Shown one piece after another: positions 48,856 to 59,050 of a DNA stretch of 64,000 nt. Under the pieces are notes generated by a model. It had not been told where the DNA came from. It searched no databases and saw only the letters and a list, made by a program, of their open reading frames with translations. Numbering within the stretch: position 1 is the stretch's first letter; each line of letters starts with the position of its first letter. Source of the stretch: Capitella teleta (Eukaryota; Annelida; Polychaeta; Capitellidae); NCBI GenBank assembly GCA_000328365.1, contig KB295185.1, positions 79,065 to 143,064 on the forward strand, read 5' to 3'. The position numbers and the translations under genes were made by a program.

Positions 48856-50469
48856 GATCTTGACCTTTGACCTTTGACATACAAAATTCTTTGTAACATG
48901 TTCCTTTTTTTTTTTCAACAATACTAATTCTGAATTTGAAAAAAAATATACAACATATAACAAAATATGAAACACACACACACAAAAATACAAAATACAC
49001 ATTCATAAATATTCAAGTCTCTGAGGTTCTCTTGTCACCCGTGTTGAGCGTCGTGGCGGCGGTGGCGGATCTACAGCTGTCGCTGATGGCTGCAACGGCT
49101 GGTCGATAGCAGGCGGGTCGATTGCAGACTGAGCATCAGCTTCTGCCGGTGCATCGCACTCTGCACTGGCTTTGATGTGCAGCCGGTTTCGCCGCAGCAG
49201 AGAACCGTCGTCTGTCTTCAGTTGGTAGCTGCGGGGGCCCACATGATCAGTGACAACGGCCTTGGTGTCCCAGTCCTTATTGGCTTGGTCCTGGATTCTC
49301 ACTGGCGTCCCTACCGGCAACTCTGTAAGCGATCTACATTGTCGGTTGAAATTAGCTTCTTGGAGCTCTCGGCTTTTCAATTTGGCCTCGACGTCGACAT
49401 CAGCATCGCAATCGTCTTTGTTCAGGACAGATGGGTGGGCGAATAGAGGTTCATTGAGGTGACGCCCCATCAGAAGTTGCGCAGGAGATTTTGAAGATGC
49501 CGTAAGGGGAGTGTTTCTATATGCCAATAGAGCCTGGTACACATCTTGATTGGCTTCTTTCGTCTTCTTCAGCAGTTGTTTAATAACTTTAACGGCTGCT
49601 TCTGCCATGCCATTGGATTTAGGATGGTATGGGCTAGAGGTCACGTGCTCAAACCCCCATTCTTGAGCAAAGTTCTGCATTTGTGCGTTCAGGAATTGTG
49701 GTCCATTGTCAGAGCATACAAAGGTGGGAATTCCGAACCAGGCGAATGTTTGCTTCATAATTTTTATCACAGCACCAGCGGTCGTAGTACACCTCTGGGT
49801 AGCACGAGTAGTAGTCGACAATCACTAGGTAATTGTGGCCGTTCAAGAAGCACAGATCCATCCCAACTTTCTGGAACGATCGGGTGGGCACTTGATGAAG
49901 CTGCAAAGGTTCTCTTTGCTGGGAGGCACTGTACTTAATACACTGATTGCAGCTTTTTACAATCTTCTCCACATCTTCGTTCAACTTTGGCCAGTAAACT
50001 GCTTGGCGAGCTCTTCGCCGGCACTTGTCGATACCCATATGACCCATATGGATATTCACCAAAAACTTGGGTTGTAGCTGCCTGGGAATGACCACTCGCG
50101 AGCCTCGGAACACCAATGCTCTAGCCACTGACAGCTCATGGCGGATGTTCCAAAATTGATGCTCGCCTGGCTCGCATTGACTTCTTGCATCAGGCCATCC
50201 TTCAATGATGTACCTTATCAATTGTCTGATTTCGGGGTCTGTCTTGCATGCTTCTTGCAGTTCGTTCAGGCGATCCTCTGACAACGGTAGGCAATCCTGG
50301 ATTAAAGCCACGTGAAGATTGACATCCTCTTCGACTGGTCTGCAAATACTATCACTGGTAGTGCATCGAGACAAGGTATCTGCAACATACCTAATTAGTA
50401 TTGTAACTTGGGTTGTTCTATGTGTGAACTCATCGTGTATATTCTTCCCCAAATTCTTTCACCCATCCT

Positions 50470-51235
50470 GACAATAGAAATGCCCAATTGTTGAATGACC
50501 TGGATCCGGACCAAAATCTTCTTTCTCCTCAAAATACCCTCTCATTCTCATATTCTGACCTTCCTCTTAATGCTAATTTTAAAAACCGCTTCTCTCTATT
50601 TCACTCAAATGTCCGTAGTCTCCCTCATAATAACCAAGAGCTAAGCAACTGTCTTCAGCTGACCGAAACAAACTTTTCTGTAATAGCTCTGACCGAAACC
50701 TGGCTGACTGAAAGCAACAAAACCCTCTACGAAATCCCTAACTATAATAGCATCCATTCCGTCAGAGTTAATCAGAGAGGAGGGGGTGTTTCGATGTACA
50801 CTGATAGCTTCCTCAACTTTAAACACAGACCAGATTTAAACATTTATAATAATGACATCGAATCCCTGTTCTTAGAAATCCTGCCTACAGGTGATATAAT
50901 TAATCCTATGATAATTGGTGTAGTTTACAGACCACCTAATACCGACATGCAAAACTTTTTTACAATGATACGCAATAAACTGTCCATAATAAACTATGAA
51001 CAAAAAGTTTGTTACCTTCAAGGAGATTTTAACATAGACATTTCACAATACCCTAATAACATCCCCGCGTGTGATTTCCTAGACCTAATGTATTCGGAAT
51101 CGTACATTCCTCTAATCAACATAGCAACCAGACAAGATCGTCTTCGATCAACCATCATAGATAACATCTTCACAAACAATATTGATCGTGAACACAGTTC
51201 TGCTGTCATATACTCTGACATATCCGATCACTATC
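50470..51235 (+). mobile_element. CR1-like LINE endonuclease fragment, inside the gypsy element
   Basis: Plus-strand frame with the AP-endonuclease motifs of CR1/Jockey-type LINEs: LFHSNVRSLPHNNQEL, VIALTETWLTES, GGGVSMYTD, IIGVVYRPPNTD, YLQGDFNIDIS, STIIDNIFTNN, SDISDHY. The frame is open for at least 249 codons until it reaches the N gap, so the element may be fairly young and its RT part may lie unassembled in the gap. Orientation is opposite to the host gypsy element. Confidence 0.85.
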
Positions 51236-51287
51236 NNNNNNNNNNNNNNNNNNNNNNNNNNNNNNNNNNNNNNNNNNNNNNNNNNNN
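51236..51287. other. Assembly gap, 52 N
   Basis: Run of N between the LINE endonuclease and the gypsy reverse transcriptase. The true missing length is unknown; a full LINE and the central part of the gypsy element would need several kilobases. Confidence 1.
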
Positions 51288-52970
51288 TGTGGCATACCTC
51301 TGGGGCGGACGAAATTCCAAATGGTAATCGCTTATAACGATACGGCCGAAGGGGGTGATAAATATGCAGAGCTTGCTGCTTGGATCGTCAAGTTCGAGTT
51401 GCCAAAATCCCTGGCGGCGGCTAACTTGGAGAAATATTTCGCTCCCGTGAGCTGGACGATCATCTCTTCTCTCGTTGGCATCTGGAAGTGCTGTCGTCGA
51501 ATCGCCTTGTTTAGTGGTCGAGGGTCAATGCATGCGCTTAGCTTGCCTGATTTCTTCTTCACAATCACAATAGTGCTCACCCACGGCGTTGGTTCGTCGA
51601 CTTTGGTGATGCCGCCAAGTTTCTCCATCCGCTGTAATTCCAGCCGCAGTGGTTCACGAAGTGCAAATGGCACTTTGCGACAGGCGGTTGCTGTAGGTGA
51701 GACACTCATCAGTGTCGATGGAATGCTTTCCTGGCAAGCAGTCAAGTCCCTGGAACAACTCCTTGTATTCTTCAAAAATCTCTTCCGCTTCTTTTTGCAC
51801 CGAATGCACCCGTTTAACCAGACCAAGTAGTTCACACGCCGCTCGGCCCAAAATAGGTTGTCTGTTTCTTTCGTCGAGCACAAAGAACTTAATTTGATAT
51901 ACTCGGGCCTTGTATGAAATATCAAGCACGCATTCTCCTTTAACGGGTATCACCTGATCATTATAGTCCTTTAAAACTGCTCTCGTTGACTTGATCACGA
52001 TTGCACGCTTCAGATCGCACAGGCGAATAATATTAGCTTGCTCGCCAGTGTCCAATTTGAATGTCACACTTTTCCCATTAGCACGCAGCTTTTGCATCCA
52101 GTCGTTAGAATTCATTGCACAAGAGTCAATCTGAATGCTGTCAAACTGCAAATGGTCGTCTTCTATGTAGGAAAATTCCTGCTCATCTTCGATTACATGC
52201 ACTAGCCGTGATTTGGGCGCACGTGACTGTTTAGGGGAACGCTCATTGCATCGTGATTGGAAATGGTTTAACTTAGAGCATCTCCTGCAACGCTGTCCTT
52301 CCGCGGGGCATGGATGGTCGGCGTGCTTATAACCACAGCGATTGCATGACGCACCCGTAGTAGATCTGCTCACATCGCGGCTCCGCTCGTCCCTGCGGTT
52401 CCTTGTACTAGTAACTCTGTCGATATTACTCGCTGATGCACGCAGTTCAGCTGACTGTCTCTGAACTAGTTCAGCAGCTCTTCCCGCTTCCGTGGCCTTG
52501 TCGAGGTTAAGGTCGCACGTCCGTAGCAGTCGTTCACGTAATGAGCCGACATTTACTCCGATTACAATTCGGTCTTTAATTAGGCTGTCTTTCAAGTCGC
52601 TGAACTCACAGCTTTTTGCCTGTTGCTTGAGGCGTGTCACAAAGTGATCAAATGTTTCAGAATCTTTTTGAGTGATCTGATTAAAGTGAAACGTTCCACT
52701 GTTAAATTTTTCCGAGGATTACAATGTTCTTCAAATTTGGCATACACTTGACTGAGCGTAGCGACGGCGGGCAGATTTAAAGTGTGGTATAAATCAATAG
52801 CTTCCTCACCAGCATATTGTAGAAGGAGAGCAATCTTGACACGATCGCTCTTTTCATCCTTTTCTTCGCTGATGAGGAAGAGTTCGAAGCGGTGTTTAAA
52901 TCGTCTCCAATTCTCGGCAGTGTTGATTCCTGTCAGATCCAATTGCGGTGGTGGCAGAAGTCTCGTTGAT

Positions 52971-52986
52971 CCCGCTTCTGACACCA
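52971..52986 (-). promoter_or_regulatory. Retrotransposon primer-binding site
   Basis: On the minus strand TGGTGTCAGAAGCGGG, complementary to the 3' end of a leucine-type tRNA including CCA, directly abutting the candidate LTR. Confidence 0.65.
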
Positions 52987-53099
52987 TGTTCTGTTCGGTC
53001 ACAACACAACACAATGATCGAGTCACAACTGCCCCGAGCGATCGGCAGCAGCGTCTTTTATTGAGCTCATCACGATTACCTCATTTAGATCATGTAACA
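52987..53099 (-). repeat. Candidate 5' LTR (113 bp) of the gypsy fossil
   Basis: Bounded by TGTT and AACA, next to the primer-binding site on one side and resumed host sequence 12 bases away on the other. It contains a CAATAAAAG phrase on the minus strand (polyadenylation-like). Very short for an LTR, and no partner LTR was recognised, so the call is tentative. Confidence 0.5.
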
Positions 53100-53689
53100 G
53101 GGACACGGATATAGTCATACTTGATAGATGTGTGAAAAATGAAAGATGGACAATAGTTGCTTACGGAGAAACGATTGACCAATATTGTACATGGAAAAAA
53201 CACAAGAAATCATTCAGAGGATTTGTTTGGGAAGTGATTAGAGGAAGACAGAAGAAAAAAAACGACACCAAATATATTGCTTAAATAAATTTTAGCCTAG
53301 ATTATATCTATACAGATATGATTCGATTCAAACAATGATCATCATGAAGCAAGATATATGATATAAGATATGAAGCAAGATAAATTCGGTTATGACTTTA
53401 TTTGTACATTCACAGATTTCCATGTAAAACATGACGCAATAAATTATTGTAATCGATTGAAAAATGGGAATAGCAATTAACAATCGGGCTAGGTGGGAAA
53501 ATGGGAATAGCAATTAACAATCGGGCTAGGTGGGAAAATGGGAATAGCAATGAACAAGCGGGCTAGGTGGGAAATAGGGCCAGCTGGAAAAATGGAAATA
53601 GCAATTAGCAATGTCAAATAAATTTAGGTGATTCCTTCGTATTTCGAAATCTAATGTTGGCTCCTTTGTCAATTGACCGAGCTATACCC

Positions 53690-55523
53690 AGATAGCATTC
53701 AGGTGTCGGATATATGCCATTTACCCGCCATCATTGCCACAGAAGTATCGCTTTTTGCCACTGTCGTTCTTCTGCCACTTTTGTGGCGAGAATTATGCAC
53801 ATAAGAAAATGTTTTTGCCACGTAAATGACACTTCTCTGACAAGAAAGGAATTAAAATTATCACGTACCACAACCATGCACTTTTTCATTCACATATTTG
53901 GCGACTTATCTGAAAGCATTCAACCAATTAAGCCTCTGTGCAAATGCAAATAGTGTGTGTTTGTTCCAGCCCAGCCACATGGGCACTGGCAATTAAAGGC
54001 CAAACGTTATAATGTATGCATGAAGCCTGAATATTCATGATTACTTATTTGAATGTTACATTATTCTGTTCTTAGCGTCCGTTGGGAGCAGACATGCAAA
54101 ATTATATCCACGCATTTCAAGTTTCAACTACATGCATCTTCAACGATTCTTCAGCTGCCTTCATCACTTTTTACCGGTGAGCTATTCTTTATACGATTGC
54201 ATCGTTCATCATGTATACACATGTATATCACATGCATGTAGTGTTGTACTCTTAATTACTAATACAAAGGGCATCATTTGTAAAATACGATTGATACGCT
54301 CCACACATTCGTAACAATTGATTAAATTATACTTTGTTTGCAGTTTCACGGTTGAGATTTAAATTTTCCTTGTGTTCGAATTTCATCATCTATATGCATC
54401 CATTTTTCTTGATTATTATAATTGTATATAACTATTGGGTACTTGTAATTGGTTACCCAGTTGTCATGTAAGAAGATCGGTAATCATCGGAAGATAACTA
54501 GCTCTGTTACTTACTACTCTGATCCTGGATCCGGAATGATCTCAATCAATTGTCAACTAATATCGTCAAATTTAATGTTTCCTTAATTTGAATAGGCCCA
54601 CTAGGAAGTTAAGAGCCCACGAGGCAGCAACACGCGTCGGCGCCTGTCGGTTATAGCGCGCGCAATTGTCGATTATGTAATTACTCTATCTTGCGCCGAT
54701 TCACGAACCGACAATCTTTGTTCTTTTATCTGCTTTCGTAATCCCTCTGATGTCCAAATTAATTAGTTGTCACACAATTCGTAGTTCTTAAGAAAGTTGA
54801 GAGACGTAATAAAGTAGGTTTAATCAACTGAACAGCAAACAGACGCGACGGGATACTTAAAAGTTGAATACATAGCGCACACAGCACTTGGCTGAGTCGC
54901 CTTCTTCCGCGTGTACACATGCACGCTTTCGTGTACAGATCTACATGCTATTGTGTAGGCATGCTATTGTGTAGGCATGCATGTGCATGCATATGTACAT
55001 ACATGTACATGCTTTGATGTGTGATCTATGAGCGGCTCACATGCATCATACTTAACCTTTTGATAATATTCAATTATCAGGATAGATCGGGCGATAATGC
55101 CGTGCATGAAACTGAAAAGTTGAGGTGCGCTCGTTGTTGTGACTTCAAAAAGATATACTGCGTGAATTATGATTTTGCTCATCAGTTATCAATTGTATTC
55201 GATTCACTCTTACATTTAAATGATCAGCTTTGCACAATTATACCAACGAATAAATTTAGGGGGAGGGGTTCTATTCGTTATGGCTTAAGAGTCGATCGCC
55301 TAATGTTCAGGATGTTCAGATGCCATATTATTGCAGCTCAATATACCACAGATTTCACTGTAATTGTTCCAGTGGTAATGTATGAAATCTCGTTTTCATA
55401 GCTCTTCTTATTAGACCCTGAATCTTCGTCGAATTGAGATAATTGATTATTCAATTATAAGATAATCCATTTGCTTTAATGCTATACTCAGCGTTCAATT
55501 GCGTTGTGCTTTAATACTGCTGA
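53690..55523. other. Intergenic, no gene recognised
   Basis: AT-rich. Contains a short tandem phrase ATGCTATTGTGTAGGC repeated twice near 54947-54982 and alternating ATGCATGT-type sequence to about 55012. No gene or RNA seen. Confidence 0.45.
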
Positions 55524-55524
55524 G

Positions 55525-55552
55525 TTAGGGTTAGGGTTAGGGTTAGGGTTAG
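55525..55552 (+). repeat. Interstitial telomere-type repeat, four TTAGGG units
   Basis: TTAGGG four times in a row (55525-55548) followed by TTAG. This is the telomere unit of most animals other than arthropods and nematodes. The array is too short to be a telomere. Confidence 0.9.
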
Positions 55553-56319
55553 TATAGTAAAATTAACATTAATTGAATAATTGTTTTCATTGATGATCCA
55601 ATGCATAAAATGCATTACCAATAATGTGGCTGGTTGATTATTTAATGAATTGATGATCGAATAATATTTAATCATATTATTTTTCTCAAATAAACAAATA
55701 GATTAATGAGGTCATCACACTCTTTCTACACAACACAAAATTTTAACACCTCAATCTTGTGTGTATACTATTTTTAAGGGAAAACCCGCAGTGAAATTAC
55801 ATAATTTTATTCGTGCATGAGGCCCAAAAGAAAAAGTATTATATTTTCAGGGATTCATATTGTGGTTAATAAGACGTAGAATACTTGCCTTATAGGAGTA
55901 TTTGCTCGTGGATTGAAATAAAATAATTATGCAAACCTTGTGAGTACTGGTGAGTATGAATTCAAAGCGATATATTTAATGAGCTTCCTCATAACATATT
56001 CTTTCACAGATCATGAGATGTTGAATAATTTTCCTTGGATGATCGACCGCTCCATTAATTACGATGTAGCATACCAATTATCATTCTTTAATTGCCTCAG
56101 GTAATAATTATTGATTTTGATCCCAAATGAAATGTGATACTTTTTCCAATTGCAGTTACCTGGAAAACATATCCAGAAAAATCCTGTGCTGCAAGTTAAG
56201 AGTTTGTGGGAACACTGGGTGCCAAAAGAAGAAACAATACAGTGTCTCATTAATTGCCGTCCAGTCCAATGAAGAGGAGGAAATAATTTGTTTACTAACC
56301 TATTTTTATTTTTCCATTC
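55553..56319. other. Intergenic, nothing recognised
   Basis: AT-rich DNA without recognisable features. Confidence 0.4.
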
Positions 56320-56573
<254 letters not shown>

Positions 56574-57310
56574 TATTTATTTATTTTTTTTTTTTTTCCC
56601 GAGGGGTATTAGCTGTAGATTTTATTATTTTAAAGACTGTTTTTTTTTTTGAGTTTTGTTCTCAGGGCTCTTTCCTTTCATGCGCACTTTTCATAGTTTA
56701 TTATTAAGTGTTCTATCATGTTGAAATATTCGTGGTGAAATAAAATTTTATTAATGAGCTGCAATATATCACACTGGAGTTCCTTAGTTTCACTTTGTTC
56801 ACAATTCATACGCTCTTCTGATTCCATTAAGCATTGTAAGCCTATTCATGAATGACTGGTATTTATGAGATTTTGTGTGTGAAAATAAAAGCCACTCACA
56901 TCAAATCATTTAAATTGCAATTAGTTGCTTTGCTTTCCAAAGGCGAATAGTGTCCATGAAGCTCAGAGAATTGAATTGAAATTGTATTGAAATTGTATTG
57001 CAGCAAAACAATATATTGACGTAGTGACTCCAGGGCTACGTCATTTATGCACTAGTTGGATGGTAAGCTCCAAGCCCGTAATAACGAAGACTCAACCAAT
57101 CACTTCATATTGGCTTTAATTTATCTTCAATAAAATAGTCTAAAGTACTCAAAAATAAAGAAAGGTTCCAAGTAAGTGGTCTTTGTAGATCTTCCGCACG
57201 AGATGAGTGAGCACGTGAGAGAGAGAGAATGTGTGAAGGTGTGAAGGCGTAGAGGAATCAGTGTTCATGGACAATATTCGTGTCTTATATACTAGAAGCA
57301 TGGATGTGGG
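56574..57310. other. Intergenic, nothing recognised
   Basis: AT-rich DNA with a short duplication (TTGAAATTGTATTGAAATTG near 56975). No gene seen. Confidence 0.4.
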
Positions 57311-57619
57311 GCAGCCTGTGTTTCTCATAGACAGTGCAGAAGATCGGTGCCTTCCAAGTAGTTGCTATCTGACAATGATGGATGCGCTTGCTCTCCGGTT
57401 CTTTGTTCTCGGCGAACTTCTGACCGCCAGTATTCGCTAATTGCACGTTGGCCTTCTGACCTCTCAGTATTCGCTGATTGCCTCTTGGGAGATGGAAGCA
57501 ATCCCGTGCACGCGCTGCCCGAAGGTCTATATGCACAGGCAGAGTTTATATAATCATAATTACATATGCTATAATGAAACATCGTGTAAAGTAGTTAGAA
57601 GCATCCACGTAATCTTAAC
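57311..57619. mobile_element. 309-bp retroposon-like repeat, copy 2
   Basis: Same start (GCAGCCTGTGTTTCT) and end (CACGTAATCTTAAC) as the insert at 45877-46185, and the same length. No clear target-site duplication is visible here. Confidence 0.75.
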
Positions 57620-57949
57620 ATACCTCCCATATTTAAGTTAAAATATTTAGTGCTCCAACTAAATTTTTTACTTCGCATTAAGTTGCTTAATGATACTTAT
57701 CATGATTGCCTTGGCCCACTTACATTACGGGCTATTGAAATACGTGTTATATGTATGTATTCAAGTATTGTTGTATTGGTGCATTGGGGTATTGGTATAT
57801 GTTGGTGAGTAGGGTGTGAGTAGGGTGAGTAGAGTGTGTTGGATCCCTTCAGTAAAACACATAGAATACATTCAAACGACATTAATTGAATTAGCAATAT
57901 CTTGGCGCAACCAGGTTCCTTGTCAAGACTGTCATCTCTGGAGTCATCA

Positions 57950-58215
57950 TGGTAGTTACGGTCAGTATGGCCATCAGGGTCATCATGGTCATCATGGTCA
58001 TCAGGGTTATCGTGGTCATCATGGTCATCATGGTCATCAGGGACATCCTGGTCATCAGGGTTATCGTGGTCATCCTGGTCATCATAGCCATCTGAGTCAT
58101 CACGGTCATCAACGTCATCATGGTCTTCACGGTAAGTATGGCCATCAGTGTCATCACTGCCATCACAGTAATCATAGCCATCAGGGTCATCCTGGTCATC
58201 AGGGTTATCTTCTCA
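57950..58215. repeat. 9-bp-based minisatellite (GGTCATCAT/GGTCATCAG)
   Basis: About 28 units of 9 bp, mostly of the form GGTCATCNN or GGNCATCNN, organised in higher-order blocks of 27-45 bp. The plus frame gives a Gly/His-rich repeat and the minus frame a Met/Thr/Leu repeat. No start context or domain supports translation, so I treat it as a repeat. Confidence 0.85.
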
Positions 58216-59050
58216 GACATCACGGTTTGGTCTTCATAACTAGGTCGAGCGGCTTGGCTCGTGGTTTGGCTCTGGCTGAGCTTTTCTGGTCATCTTTGGT
58301 CATCTTCTTTGCCAACGCTTCAAGTAATATTTTCTGTGTGCTACTGTATCCTTGACCCTCTGTTCGTTTTCATCTGTGTTTCATCTGGCGTTCTTGCACA
58401 GCCTTGGTTGAAGGCTGTTCTTGGGTAGTCATTCAGGGGAGTAGGTATCAACAGCAAAGATGGGCTCCAGGGCTCCAAGTGCAGCTAGTATCCGCTTCTC
58501 ACACATACCAACAGTAACCATCAACCAATCAATCAATCACGAACTCCATGCGTTGGGTTTAGCTATCATCTTAATCTTCCCTTCTTAGGAACATATTATG
58601 CTTGATCTAAAAGGCCTCATTTGAAGTGCATATCAATTCATTACTTGATCTAAATCTAATCTCTACCTAAATCAGTACGCTATAGTTTCTATATCGCCGA
58701 ATATTTGGCTACTCTAAGTATGGTTATTAGCTCTATCAACATTCGTTTTTATAGAGACTGACATGAATCGCCCGTGGGATACGTCCAATGGTAATTACTA
58801 CGGTTATGCAATTATAGGATTATACGATTATGTGTATGCATGTAATTATTGAGAATAAGATAAAATACGAGGAGTATAGAGTTAATTTATCGGCAAGCGT
58901 CTATAATGTATACCATTGTTATGTGCTTATTACAGAAAGTATCATATGATGCAGTACATTCTATCATCTAACTCCGCAAGATGCGTATTACTAACTAAGC
59001 AAGATGCATATTATTTGTCGTAAAACTCAGGCATGCTGACCTGAAGAGAC
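58216..59050. other. Intergenic or LTR-like flank, no gene seen
   Basis: No coding feature recognised. If the polypurine tract at 59053-59061 is real, the right part of this stretch is the 3' LTR of the adjoining gypsy element, but I could not find its outer end. Confidence 0.35.

Larger units (their letters stand above)
48860..53111 (-). mobile_element. Ty3/gypsy retrotransposon fossil inside duplication copy B
   Basis: Minus-strand parts from right to left: candidate 5' LTR (52987-53099), primer-binding site (52971-52986), Gag (about 53026-52640, then a zinc-knuckle region near 52345-52250 with CNRCGYKHADHPC), protease region (about 52100-51950), start of reverse transcriptase (about 51650-51332), then integrase (about 50450-49710 with YWPKLNEDVEKIVKSCNQC, and 49821-49003 with TSSPYHPKSNGMAEAAVKVI). 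Its middle is occupied by a LINE fragment and an assembly gap. It is broken at several points. No second LTR was recognised. It interrupts sequence that is continuous in copy A, so it inserted after the duplication. Confidence 0.85.
41071..53681. repeat. Tandem segmental duplication, copy B (expanded)
   Basis: Homologous to 30388-37547 in the same orientation. Differences from copy A: an extra ~1.18 kb at 41710-42888, a deletion of ~1.5 kb inside intron 1, an extra ~400 bp at about 44252-44656, the 56-bp array with a nested 309-bp insert in intron 2, and a Ty3/gypsy element between 48860 and 53111. After the gypsy element homology resumes at about 53112 (TCATACTTGATAG...GAAAAATGAAAG). Confidence 0.85.

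Noticed and set aside
57816-58355. 179-codon Gly/His-rich open frame and its 110-codon antisense partner
   Set aside because: Produced by the 9-bp minisatellite; flanking residues show no domain, and similar openness on both strands argues against coding.
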